NCBI RefSeq assembly: GCF_963966145.1
Contig: NC_091055.1
Location: forward strand, 2,914,001-2,978,000
From: Tenebrio molitor
Lineage: Eukaryota; Arthropoda; Insecta; Coleoptera; Tenebrionidae
DNA length: 64,000 bases
Reading direction: 5' to 3'
The translations under genes were made by a program, and so were the position numbers. The notes under the pieces were generated by a model. The model was not told the origin of the DNA, searched no databases, and saw only the letters and a list, made by a program, of their open reading frames with translations. Shown piece by piece: positions 11,739 through 23,714 of this stretch. How positions within the stretch are numbered: the stretch's first letter is position 1; each line of letters begins with the position of its first letter.

Positions 11739-14700
11739 AGCCCAAATACATTAATCGGATTAATGTTGCTTTTAGATTGAAAACTAAACTGTCGTCGGCT
11801 TAAACACGACATCCTATCGAACGACCACAACCGATATTTTGACATGCAAATTTTGTTGGTATTTTACATTAAAATCGTATCGTTGATGTATCATCCACTT
11901 TCATTAGTCGCCGTATAAATTTACATTAATCTTAGTGTATTAATGTAATCTCTGCGGAAACCTCATTGAAAGCCAATAATTCACTCGGTGTCTCTGGCTC
12001 CCGGTTTCATTAAATAAATTCTTCACGGTCATAAGAATATCGTGATGTAAAAAAGCCACCGTGGAGCTTCCCTTTATTGTTAAAATATTTATGCGGAAGA
12101 TGTTTCTTAAGGTTTCGATACATCAAAGCGAAAATTTCAATGTTTCCTTTGTCCCGAAACAACAAATAATGAAAAATGGCCGCCTCGGGAAATTCAAATT
12201 AGGCCAACTTAAACATCTGCCGTGAGTGTTTGTTTAAAACAAAAAAAAAAGTTTAATAGAGATTTCGACCTGTTCATAAATTTTTGAGCGATCTCCTGCC
12301 GGTTGCGACATTAAGGAAATGATTTTATTGACTTTTATTACATGTCGTCGATAATGACAGGAAAATGTTAGTGAGAAATCACTTTCTGAATAATTTATTA
12401 ACACCGGCGATATATCACGTCGGAAGCAATTTCGTCGCTTAAAATCGAAAATGGCGCGTCAAGTGTCACAGAAAAAGCAAAAATTGCTTCGAAACCGAGC
12501 AGCAATGAATCTCGGCCAGGTCTTTTTGTGTAACGAATTTTCCACACAATCAAGCAGGATTTGTTTAAATACAATTCAAAGAATTAAGGAACGTCTCATT
12601 GCGATCCCATTATTTTACGGAATTTTTGATTCGGATCGGTATTATTATTGAGATTGTTTCAATTTACTCTTCGCCTCTTTTCTCCCCGATTGCGCACCGT
12701 TCCCTCATAATCCTGCGCCCGTTTAAACTTCCCCGGCTCAACTATCGAAATTAATAACGCGCTTTTCAAATTTACTAACGAAAATAGGACGCCAGGACGC
12801 ACCGCTTGCAGATGAAAGACAAGAGTCTGCAGATATCGATCCTGCGCTGACCTATTCCTGCGGTACCCCCGAGTGGAGTCGCGACTGTGCCACCCTCCTC
12901 CTCCTCTACATTTTTCGACCACTATTAGCTTAATCACTTTTATTACGAATTTCATAGGTATTTGTGAATTTCGTGACGACGCAATTAATTTTTCCACACA
13001 CGAGCGAAAATTATGTCGACAGGTCAGGTGATGACAAAACGTAATAAGCGATCGTATTAAAAAAAGCACGGAAAAGTTCATTTGGACGTGGGAAATTCGG
13101 CGAGCTTTTGGGAACATAAACACGTAAGTTAGCCCTGGATCCTCGACTGGACGGCGCCTTCGAGGAGCTTTTGGGGTGGTTTTTATTTATTATTCTATAA
13201 GTTTGTACGTTCTTTATTATTGTAATAATATTGACTGTTCTGATGGGGCCAAATCTATTTCTCTAACGTATTTTCGGACGTGATGCGATTCTATGCATAA
13301 AAGGGGTGGGCAATAAAATCATTCGCTCCGTCGAGGTTGGGCGAAAATATTTTATTAAATTCAGGAAATTTCCCAGACGATCCTTCATTTAGAAATATTT
13401 GATGCACCAGAAAAATTCTCGACACAAAAAAATTGTAGAAAAATGTGCGAGTTTCGACAAGCTTTAAGTTGTATTTTTAACTTGTAAATCCCATAATTTT
13501 TAATGAAACACTGGCCACCCCGGAAAATAGTGCATTCGAGTCGGGCTTTCCCTTTAATATTTGACGACTCCTGGCGGAAAGTTTCTTTGTCGCAGGCCCC
13601 GGTATCCCGAGATATTATACTTTAGTTCAAATGAAACGAGTTTTTTATATTAGTCAGAGAGAAAGCCCTTGAATGAAACATATTCATTTACACGGGAGCC
13701 GCAATTTCGCTTCATCGGTACCTTGCGAGTTCTCTTGTAATTGTACGAGTCAACTTCAGGGTAAAATTAATCAAAACGGGTATTTTTCGTGCGTTTTTTG
13801 CGCCGCCTCGAAAACAAACGATGAAAAATGGTTTTAACACTAAATAACTGCAAACGCCATCATCAACCGAAAAATAAAGATTGGTATCAACGAGGGTCCA
13901 CGATCGAATTTCGTCTCGTCCACGGCTTCCGCCAGACCCTTCGAGGACGTAATCTTTTAGATTCATTCTACCAGCATCAAAGAAATGAATCTAGCGGGCA
14001 AACGTGTCAAATGAATACACTTGCTCCCATGTATTGCCACCAAATCATCATGAATCTTTTCGCCTTTTTTGCGATCTCTCCCAAGAAAACCCACAATGTT
14101 CCAATTTTCCATGATTTATAACTACCTTCGTCGCCAGACTTAATTCGACCGCCGTGCACCTTGGCCCGGTGCGTATAAATCCCCTAAATAGAACAACCCC
14201 CCTTGAAATAATTCCGATACGTAACAATCGGAGGGAACAAAATGATGGAAACGAGAATTCGTGCCGAACCGGGACCGTTAGTTAGCGGATGATTAAAGAG
14301 CGAGCCCTTAAATCAATTTGATTTTTATGTGAGTTCTTCATTTGGCGATAAAAATCGGTGTGGTGGCCATCGCGTCCGAGCCAGGTCCGCAGGATAAAAA
14401 GGGAGCCGCCGGCAGAAAGATTGCTATCTAGGGGTCTTTAAGTACAAATACACATTACCGTAAGCTCTTGGGGTAAGAAGATTGTGGGTTTTGCAACACA
14501 GTTCTAGTTCGCTTAAGAAAGCCTGGTCGGACTGCCAATTGAGAACCGTGTTCGGCAAATAGAATAGGTAGTAGACCAGCAAGATTTAAAAAGAAACGCA
14601 CACCCTTAGTCAGATTTTAGGTCACGTGCTCAACTGTCATCAATTTCATTCACTTCCAGAATAACAAGCGAAAACTCGTCGAAATATATTATCGATTCGT

Positions 14701-16139
14701 GTAATCACGGCAGGTTTGTCACTAACGGGAATTAAATTACGAGAAATGAGCCGACGTTTGTTCCTTTTTCGCCTAATAGATCCATAACGAAGGTTCATAT
14801 CGAGATGCTCGCCTGATGCGACTCCATTCAAATTCGCAACAAGAAAACAATGAGATGTGCAAATCGGACAAGAAAACTGTCTCTTTAATTTCACTCCCTC
14901 TCCAGGGATTTTTCCTTCTAGATGGAACATCCATAGTAAACACCAATACACAAAACAAAGCTGACAACACCGTTGATCTATTATATTAGCTCTCAGATTT
15001 CCCCACAGAGAACATGCGCTTCTACTCATTTAACCTGCATTGTTACCCTTAACGTAAATCTTCTTCTACTGCGACTTACGCTAAACTTAACACGAAGACC
15101 GACAACAATTTTACGTAACACGTGCAAACGCAACGTAACGCAGTGTTTGACATGTTTGAAAGATTTTCCGCTTCCGCTTGTACACATAACGTAGCCGTTC
15201 ATTGCCGATCAATACTGATTCAGAAATTGTATCTTTGTTAAGTGTGTACTGCCGGTACATATTAAGTTACAACTTCGGCACCACCGATTGATTTGAGTCG
15301 ATCGAAACGTGATAAACTGTCAAAATAACACAACGCAGATTGAACGATGATACGTCGCTGTTGTCAAGACGAGATAAGAAATCGAACGTTCGTATTTGAT
15401 CTAATTGCGGCACGATCTAGGTGTTTGTAAACACTCTCAGAACAAGTCTGACGATTGCGATAATCGTAACCGCAACAAACGTCCAAATTTTTGATTTAGT
15501 GTTGTAAACTGTGTTGCACACAACACGATAAAAGTAGTTACCAAAAGTGGTTCAAGTCATATTTTATAACTTAGGAATAATTAATATCAGCAATCTATTT
15601 TAAGATATTCCACGGCGGAAGTTTTTTTTGTTAAGTAAAACCTGCGAAGCCATAAATGCACGTCAAAATCTGATAAAGTATCTGAGACTTTAGAAATTTG
15701 TTAAAATAGACGCAGATAAATCTTTTGTGCATATAACTCTATACTTGCAAAACCGCTTAACTTATTTCGAGCACGGAAACTTCCAAGTTAACTTGAGCGC
15801 CATTATTTGAGCAATTAAGAGAAAATTTAATCCTTGCATGATTATATTCGACAAACAAGTAAACGGTGAAATCCTTCCGGACGCCCAAAAAATCATACAA
15901 TTTAATAAATCTGCAATTACTCCCAACTTTTACTCGATTCGAGATTAGAGTTGGCAAGATTCATTTCGAGTAACAGAAGAATGAGACTCGTCGTGAGACG
16001 GTTGTTACAAATAAGTGAGCAATTTGTTAGTCGCGGCTGTAAAGCAGTGGTTTTCAAACGTTACGACAGTGCGACTGGATATTTTCCCGCGAAAGCATAA
16101 AAGTTTGCAAAAAAATATGTAAAATCCTTTTAATAACTA
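11739..16139. other. Non-coding DNA
   Basis: Frames at 12659-13123 (minus, 154 codons), 13828-14121 (plus, ATG-started, 97 codons) and 14646-15029 (minus) are long for this DNA but show no domain, and their composition is unlike a folded protein. A TATAAAT string at 14174 has no partner elements. No repeats are recognised. Confidence 0.45.
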
Positions 16140-16264
16140 TTTTCAATACAAGTGAGCAAAGTAGTGCATTTAATCACGAGTATGGAAGTTGGGCGTCTGA
16201 GCCGAAGGCGAGGACTCCAACCGTACGAGTGATTAAATGCACGTTTGCTCATGCGTGTTGAATC
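16140..16264. repeat. Hairpin repeat, about 125 bp
   Basis: The left arm (16140-16195) and right arm (16211-16264) are inverted copies, with the shared blocks GAGCAAA, GTGCATTTAATCAC and a diverged TCGTACGG-type block. The middle (GAGCCGAAGGCGAG) is itself nearly self-complementary. This suggests a small foldback or cruciform-forming repeat. No duplicated target site is evident. Confidence 0.7.
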
Positions 16265-17442
16265 TGATTTTTTCCATGGTCATAAAATACAGTCGCGGAA
16301 TTGAGATTTCGGGCAGCATTTTTTTGTCGCTTTTTGAATTTTGAGTTAATTGCAGTAAGTGTATTTAAATCATCGTTTTCACCTGCTGCCTATCCCATAT
16401 TGTGCCGCACATCACTATTTTTTAATGTAAATAAATCAAAATGACAAAAACATGACTAGAGTAAACTGTACATATCTATCATTATCTATCTGCATCAGTA
16501 TTTTTCATAACTTTAATAACTTCTACAAAACTAGCCCAACAGGGAACTCACGAAAACAGTTTTTCACAACAAAACGTGGATCAACAAAATTCCAAACAAA
16601 AGAGGTTGTGTTGTTAGGCTTTGCGTGTTTGTGATTGGTTTACTGATTTTAGTTTAATCAGTGATACCAACACATAATGCATTTAGGATGAATTTTTCCA
16701 AAAGTTTACCCCAAGCAATTTCACGTTTTTTCGTCAATTGGTTAAAAATTTAAATAAATCAAAAATAAGACAAGCTTTAGTCATTAATATTCAAAAAGTA
16801 TTTTAAAAACAGATTGAAAAAACTTTCAGTGCAACATATTTGGCGCCCTCTATCCACAAACGCTCACTAGTGAGAAAATATTATTTCTTCATTAGTGATT
16901 CAATTGCCATCTTTGCAAACTATTTTCAGTGAGCAAAAACCACTAAAATCCAATGATCATAGAAAAAAGCTTTTTCAATTGATTTTTACTAAATGTACGT
17001 AAGCGAATTTTAAAAACGCAACAGAAAAACTACCACTCTACCAAAACATGTGGCTCGTAAATGATCTTCGAAAAAGTTCTTGACTCGGGGGTGATTTTTA
17101 ACACAGGCTAGGTTCGGGTGGGACACCTTTGGCTCATGACACAGCGATGGTGATTGTCAAATATTGAGTAGATAAGGTCCTTGGGCAAAAACCAAGTCTT
17201 ACATGTAAAAAATAGTTATTTGTATATCAAGGATGCGAAATCGTACTTTGACGAACCGAGAGAAAAATCGTCGCAAAGGCCGCTTTGCGGCCGAGGCGAG
17301 ACAATCTCGAGATCATCAAAGGATTTTGTAGCCAAGGTGTACACAACATTTTGTGTGCAACCCGAAATTTTCTAATTATAAAATGAACAAGTAAAATTTC
17401 CTTCACTGTCAATAAAAATAAAGTCGGCCTACATGTCGTCAT
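16265..17442. other. Non-coding DNA
   Basis: No gene is supported. At 17275-17300 a short perfect hairpin is built from GGCCGC and its complement. The rest is AT-rich. Confidence 0.5.
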
Positions 17443-17456
17443 GTCGCTATGGAAAC
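17443..17456 (+). promoter_or_regulatory. X-box (RFX binding site) candidate
   Basis: GTCGCTATGGAAAC fits the RFX consensus RYYNYY-NN-RRNRAC at every position and is close to the classic GTTGCCATGGCAAC. It sits 40 bp before an ATG. In animals X-boxes mark promoters of ciliary genes. A second match, GTCGTCAAGGCAAC, occurs at 18181-18194. The loose consensus should occur by chance tens of times in a window this size, so the placement matters more than the match. Confidence 0.35.
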
Positions 17457-17496
17457 GACATAAATAAAACAATTCACTTTGAGAAAAATTGCAAAA

Positions 17497-17589
17497 ATGT
17501 CCGAAGAAAATTACGATTTTTCAGTTCCGTGTACTCATCCAGAGTTAAAAAAATATTATAAATTGTGCAGTGTCGCATTTGAAACCTGA
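17497..17589 (+). CDS. Short open frame behind the X-box, unknown
   Basis: The frame is ATG-started and 30 residues long, beginning MSEENYDFSV and ending with TGA at 17589. Its context (AAAAATGTC) is a good insect start. It may be the first coding exon of a small gene whose donor site I cannot place, an upstream frame in a leader, or chance. Beyond it, a frame reading KNVKTVSDNVVLAYLFIGIY ends at an AAG|GTAAAT donor at 17729/17730, and a TTCTTTTTAG acceptor follows at 17779, giving a possible 50-bp intron. Confidence 0.25.
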   Translation: MSEENYDFSVPCTHPELKKYYKLCSVAFET

Positions 17590-17591
17590 AA

Positions 17592-17618
17592 AATCAATAC
17601 AATCAATACAATCAATAT
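17592..17618. repeat. 9-bp tandem repeat, three copies
   Basis: AATCAATAC is repeated twice perfectly and a third time as AATCAATAT. It lies directly after the stop of the 17497-17589 frame. Confidence 0.8.
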
Positions 17619-17832
17619 GAAAAATGTTACAGTGACTTTGAGGCTGATGTAACAAGAAGAATGTGAAAACCGTGTCGGATAATGTTGTACTGGCTTACCT
17701 ATTTATTGGAATTTATTTATTGCGGAAGGTAAATGTTAAGTTCTGTTATGCTAGGTTGTATCATCTGCTTCTTTTTAGGTTATTTTAATCGTAGAAATAT
17801 CAGGAGCCGTGCAAAGACACAAATAAACCAAA

Positions 17833-17885
17833 ATGTCTGTTGATGACATTCAGGAAATGTTACGAGATATTAATCTTTTTGATCG
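17833..17885 (+). CDS. Candidate first coding exon, unknown protein
   Basis: The sequence reads MSVDDIQEMLRDINLFDR from an ATG in the context CAAAATGTC. After the last codon's second base there is a GTGAAAAA donor at 17886. Splicing to an AATTAG acceptor at 18002-18003 keeps the frame and continues into the protein-like stretch of 17951-18271. The acidic, amphipathic start resembles a real N terminus. I cannot name the family. Alternative acceptors at 17935 and 17942 lead to stops. Confidence 0.35.
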
Positions 17886-17950
17886 GTGAAAAATTTACCA
17901 AAATTAACCTAATTTACATGTGTTGTTTTATATAGATGATAGATCGATAA

Positions 17951-18271
17951 TGGGGATCTTTCTTATCGACTCCTTCTGATGCGGCTGTCTCATTTGAAAT
18001 TAGCGGAAATTTCAAACCGGATGAAAATTCTGTACTAATAGTGGCCGTTCCTGACACAAAATCAAACTTTAACTATACTATAACCAATCCAGATTTTGTA
18101 AGACTACACCGGAAATATGCAGATAGATATGTTGTAATTGTGATAATAAATAAATATAAAAATGACTTACTTTTACGGCCGTCGTCAAGGCAACGGCTGC
18201 GAAATTCAATTTCGCGGCCTGTTGTACGCACGCGAAGTGCTCATTTCGCGTACGGTTGCACACAAAAATAA
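17951..18271 (+). pseudogene. Protein-like open stretch, exon or decayed gene
   Basis: This is an open frame directly after a TAA at 17948. It reads WGSFLSTPSDAAVSFEIS, then GNFKPDENSVLIVAVPDT, then NYTITNPDFVRLHRKYADRY. Charge and hydrophobic spacing look like genuine globular protein rather than random AT-rich translation. After about 18140 the sequence becomes AT-rich, contains AATAAA (18145-18150) and loses protein character, so coding probably ends near there. Either a small intron (17886-18003) joins it to the exon at 17833, or the in-frame TAA marks a dead copy. A 194-codon frame on the minus strand (18078-18662) overlaps part of it and contains no methionine codon. Confidence 0.35.
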
Positions 18272-21200
18272 TAATTGGAATTTTTCGCGAGTCAGATAGA
18301 AAATGTAGATTTGAGAATTTGGTGTGATGGCGTTGTCGGAAGCGATTCTTTCTTTTTAACGTTTTCTTAGGAATCGTGTAATTTTCCTTTAATTTTGATC
18401 GAGTCACCCTCACTTGGGGAAGCGCGGTGTTAAAGTATCGAAGAGGTATCGAACCAGCTCGATGATTTGTTGTTGGGGGAGGTAGAATCGCTGCGCTTTG
18501 TTGACGTAGAGATAATTTGGGGGGCTCAGGCTTACGGTCATAAATTATGAAATGAACTATCACATGTGGGAAAAATAAATATGGTAAAAAGCAGAGACTG
18601 CATATTAGCAGATCGCGTGGGCCACATGAAGTATATTCGAGTTTCAGCAAATATTTTTTCAAAGTGAAAGGGCCAACAAATCAAGTGTTGTTTATCTGGC
18701 ATATTTGGAATGCAGTGGCTGTCGACTATTACACCGAGCCCTTATCGGCAATGTCCAGAAGCGCAGGCATCATACACAACATTTGTGTATCCCCACATGA
18801 ATATTAATACAATCAGATTTTTGGTAGCCGCTTTCCAGGTCACCGATTACTTACTCAATTATAATTACATTTTGGCTTTTATCAAATAATTTGATCCTCT
18901 CTACCACTAATGACTTTTATTTCTCAACAATTATTCGGTCACTTGTTAGAGGATTGTCCACGAAACAATTAATATCTTTCAAAACCACTCTCTAGCGCAT
19001 GAATGAAAATTCACTTAGGGATGCCTTTGTTATTTAAATTTTCCTCAAACTGTTATTTCACTGTTAACAAAACTACCGAGTCTGTTGTCAAGCCCGATAT
19101 TTCATCTCTTACGTGCTTCAAAATTTACCCTTTTTCCTACCTTCCTTAACACTTAAATTATTCATTAATTGCGTCCTACCCATTTTACTCGACAAAGTGC
19201 TCTATAATTAGTAGAGGAGATATTTCATGCAACATGCATGTTCACAATTTTTTGTGAAAATCCGCGAAAACCCTGCACTTTATACTAATTGACCTCTTGC
19301 ATATTTCATACACTTTCTAATCGGAAAAAGAGCGCCGATCAAAAGAGTAAATATCGAAATATGCTATGGTAGTTCTATATATAAATCAGGAGCGAAAATG
19401 TGTGAGATTTTCTTGACCGACGATGCAGTTCAGGTCGGGGCAAGTTTTGTTTTCCCTCCTGCGGTTGCAAATGAGGTCTTCACTCCCATGTCATTTACGC
19501 CACTTTGCACGCTGTATATTACTAAGAACACCGTGAAGACCCCACTCAACCTGGTGACGTAAAAGTATTCCCTGCATTTGTTTGTCACGACAAATCCTTC
19601 ATGACAGGCTCGACCTTAATCACTGTATCTCCTTAAACAGCAAGGAAGCCATTTTGCGTCTGAAAAACGAAATCGACTGCACGATCCATTTAATTCCTTA
19701 AATGTTGGGTTTTCGGGACGGTCTAGAAAGGAATTTGCTTTAATAAAGCAAGCAAGTTTCAAAGTCAAATAGCAAATATGTAAACTTTCTCATATGCGAG
19801 GATATGGGAAAGTAGAAGGAATAAGTAAAACTCCTCGTGAACTCTTTCAGGAAACAATAGTAAATAAGAATAATAGGAGCGTCAGTCGAGGGAGGGTGGA
19901 GTATTTCCTGTAAGGTAAGAATAGCATGTACAAATAGACTTTGTATCGGTTTGTTCGGGTATCAAAATTAATAATAGCGCTTTCGTTTAATAGAATTTCG
20001 AATACGAAAACACAATTGGTGCTTTTATTGTTCGATTTATTACACTACATGAATAGAATCGATCGGGAAGGCATCAAACTGTCTGTTCGGTTTAAAATTG
20101 ATGAAAAACCTGCAAACACAATAATTACCGCGAAGATTGTTATGTGTTTCAGCAAAAATGGAAATTTGATAGTGGCCATATAAAACGGTAATTGCTTCAG
20201 CCGCCGAACTGGAAAGGGTGGAGTTTTTGGCGCTCGTTTAAAAATTCCATCTCGCAGATAGATCGCTCGTATTGACTCACTAATTCAACATCTTAATTCT
20301 GTTAGTATCCCAATAATACTTGAGAAAGCCATTTGACCAAAATTAATCTTACGTGCGAACGGACAAATTTCCTCATCAAAATCGGTGACGGTCGTAAAAG
20401 AGCCCGGTTTTACGAAGCATTAAAGATGAGAACAAAGTCGTAACCCTTTCTAACAAGACTGTAGAAGAGAACCGAGAGACCAAGCTCACTTTTAACCCCT
20501 TCCTTAACCCTTTTACTACTACATCATACAATCTCCACGATGACCTGCCTCTCCTGTTTACTAATCTTTTTGAATGTGGACTTTAAATTTGATTAAAAAC
20601 ATCGTCACCTGCCGCTGTTCAATTTCCACCGTCTGAAGACAAACCCGACCAGGACTCTTTCCTACCAGGATAATTTCGCGCGCTGCAGTTGTGAGACCCA
20701 AATGATGATTATTTTTTTCGATCCAATCGAATCGTTGTTGGTTAATCACGCAGGCTGGAAATAAAATGTGGATTAATTGATTTTATTAAGGAAAGCGACG
20801 TCTTGAGTAAATTGAGAAGCAAGATGAATGAATCAGATTGACGGATAGTGGATGCTACATAAGCAGTGTCGGAGTTTAATCGTGAATTTGGGGCAATTTA
20901 ATAGAGTAGATTACTTAGAAATTTAAATGACGACAAGTGGAATAATTTAGCGGTAACAAGGAGGAAGACGATGTGCAAGTGCAGTGGTAAACAAAGTTGC
21001 TAAATAGACAATTATTCTGGAGCTTGGAGCAAGTCTTCCTTCGTTTCTTAATAAAATCTTTGTTTTGGAAGGAACCGAGCGAAATGACAAATTCCATAAT
21101 AAGATGTTGACAATGTAAATGCAGCGACAGCCAACAGGAACAAGTATTGCGAGAATTATAGTGTTGTGAAGGAATTCTCTTCAATATCCCATTGTGTGTT

Positions 21201-23304
21201 CACCGCATCCCTTCATTAGTTTATAGTTTTATAGTCCTGTTTTGCTAACTTAATTGCCGAGTTTAGGCATAATACACGATCCCCACGTTTGCCCGTGCAA
21301 GATACGACCTAAGTTGTGTTGTACCCACCAATCGGATGATTAGTAATATCCCCGCTGTTTACACCTTAGTGTCTTAGGCGTTCACCCCTTCGACTTCTGG
21401 AATCGTTCCAACCACATCGAAATTTGCAATAACAAAAAAGGTCGTCTTTGTTTATTCGTTGGTGTTTAAGTTTTCCAACGAGAAAAGTTTTTACAGCTTT
21501 AATCTTTCACTTTAACACTCGCCACCCCCAACTAAACTAATTTAACTATCGCAATATCAATCCGACGCCGATAAAATTAAAGAAACTTTGGTAGTTACAA
21601 GATCGGGGACGAATCGATGTATTTTTGCACAAATCATTTTAATTATCCTTCACACAGATTCGAGTTAATTGAATGGGCTCGAATAAAGAGTTTATTTGTG
21701 AAATAATTGTACTTTGGAAGTGAGAAATTAGTGTTGCGCTTAAGACGATTCAGTTTGAAATTAGTTTTTTAATCCGACTCGAGATGAATACCTAAGACTA
21801 AAAGTCCTGAAAGAAGGTTTCGTCTTTGAATTACGCTAGTTCCATAAAACTATAAAAATCAATGTCTTACAACGATTAGTGGTGTAGATACGCCATATTG
21901 GATATCATCTCCGATCACATTGACATGGATTGATGAACGTTCCTTCGATTTCTCCGCTCGACCGTCGATGTTGCCGATACCGGAAACTCACTCTTCTTCA
22001 AAATACAGCCCTTGTCACTTTTTATGCTACCGTAAAACATGCCATGCTCCATTGTTTCTGATCACAACCCTTGCAGATACCTGCTGCTGAGCCAAAAGGC
22101 CAACAATGTAGAGACCGACGAACGCAATTATCTAGCCTCTATAAATAGACTTGCAGGAGTTATTCATTAAAAAGGCTCCATCCGCAGCCGAAACAGGGCA
22201 AATATTTTTACACCTAATTAAAAATTAACATTACAAATTGCATCCGCCCACTTATAAATACATCTCTTCGGTTCACCGGAAAATGGGGGCCTGCATTTTT
22301 GATGAGGAATTCCAAGGAGAAATTTCTATTTGAATGGTGCGCTGCTTCTCACACGACCTGCATTTTTTCTATCAATTGGACCGTTCGAAAATTCGGTGAC
22401 GCCGCCGCCAGCCTTGATTATGAAAATTAAATTGATAATGGGCGCGATAGCTCACGCTATTTTATTTATGATTATGTTGTTTAAATTTCACTAATTGCAT
22501 TTTTTTCTCGGGTGCACCACAAATTTTTACTGACCCACTTTTTAAGCACTCATGATAATGAAAGCCGTAACGTCCGATGATTACTTATTTAAGGCTGCAA
22601 CGATTTTTCCACAGCGGACTGCGAATTAAAACTCATGTTTTCCGGGATTTTCACCGATGTACGATAAGCAGAAAATTTGCCTGAAGTAATGAATTTGTAA
22701 TAACGACGCTCTCAACAATTAACTCTAAATCAGCAGCATTCACTCGGTTACTTAACTATCCATTAGTATTAATAACCCTTTTTCTCTCCTGCGAGATATC
22801 GCACAATTTATTGCGGGGTGTCCAAATAAAACATTCCTGTTATCAAAAATGAGACTCCAGTACATCGTGTATTTTTAGTAAGAGGCCATTTCGTCCATAC
22901 CGTGTTGCCAAAGCAAACAACTAAAAATAAACCGCCTCTCGTGCAATAACCAATAATATGCGCATATTAATGACGAAAGATTAAGCGAGTTTACAATTTG
23001 CATGAAAACATCGTGAAACAGGTCTTATTATTCATACTTAATAGCCTATTGCGATAAAGAAATCTGGAAATTAGCTGAATTTTTTTTATTGACAATAACC
23101 GACTTGATACATGCTAATTTATACAAAAATAAAATAACTCCAACCGGTTTCGAATTTGCATCAAACTATCGAACACAATTACAATACGATTGGTACATTT
23201 TAAAAGGGGCAAAAACAAGAAAACAAATCAAGCATGCTACATCATCTTTTGTTTTATTGAAACGTCTCTCTTAGCTTCATCGTACACATATGTGCATGCA
23301 CTTG
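18272..23304. other. Non-coding DNA
   Basis: No gene is supported. A 54-codon ATG frame at 19398-19562 (starting MCEIFLTDDAVQ) is unusually protein-like and lies just after TATATATAAA at 19376, but the spacing from TATA box to ATG is too short for a normal leader. Other frames (19941-20183 plus, 20915-21184 minus) have no support. No repeats are noted. Confidence 0.45.
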
Positions 23305-23714
23305 CTATACGCAGTCGTTTTATTGGTTGCCTACCTCTCGAAAAATTAATATCTTTTATCGTCAATGGTAAAAATCATTCTATCAATTATTTTGGGATAA
23401 TTATTGCTTTCAATTACAGGAAACGTCTGTAAACTTTGCCGAAATCGAAAATTGGTTAACATCAAAACCGTGCCTTTAAAACTGACGTTTGTTTGACATT
23501 TCATCGAAAAATTTGCTTACCAGTGGCGTCGCGTTTGGCAATAAAGCTCCGGACCCATTCTTACGAATGTAAAATGTTGCTCTTGTTTATTGATTTAAAG
23601 TGGCGTTTGACACCACAAATTGTCTACGCCCATGCATTGAACGCTTATTTGCATAGGATTCCGCTACGACATGACCGATACGTTTGCAACCCCTGCCCTG
23701 ATGTGTTTTCTTAA
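23305..23714 (-). repeat. Dispersed repeat, copy 2
   Basis: Reverse-oriented partner of 8228-8566. It is longer by about 70 bp because of an extra segment around 23600-23660 (between the AACAAGAGCAACATT block and the GGTCATGTCGTAG block). No target-site duplication can be defined, and no coding frame is conserved between the copies. Confidence 0.75.

Noticed and set aside
12659..13123. 154-codon minus-strand frame
   Set aside because: No domain, no clear splice or promoter context, and composition (long Arg/Ile/Leu runs, GGGG, RRR end) is unlike a folded protein. Length alone is not enough.
14161..14420. TATAAAT at 14174 and ATAAAAAGG at 14394 as core promoters
   Set aside because: No initiator at the right distance and no coding frame behind them.
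18181..18194. Second X-box match as an independent promoter
   Set aside because: The consensus is loose and expected by chance; no ATG-started frame with protein character follows on either strand. Mentioned only as context for the first site.
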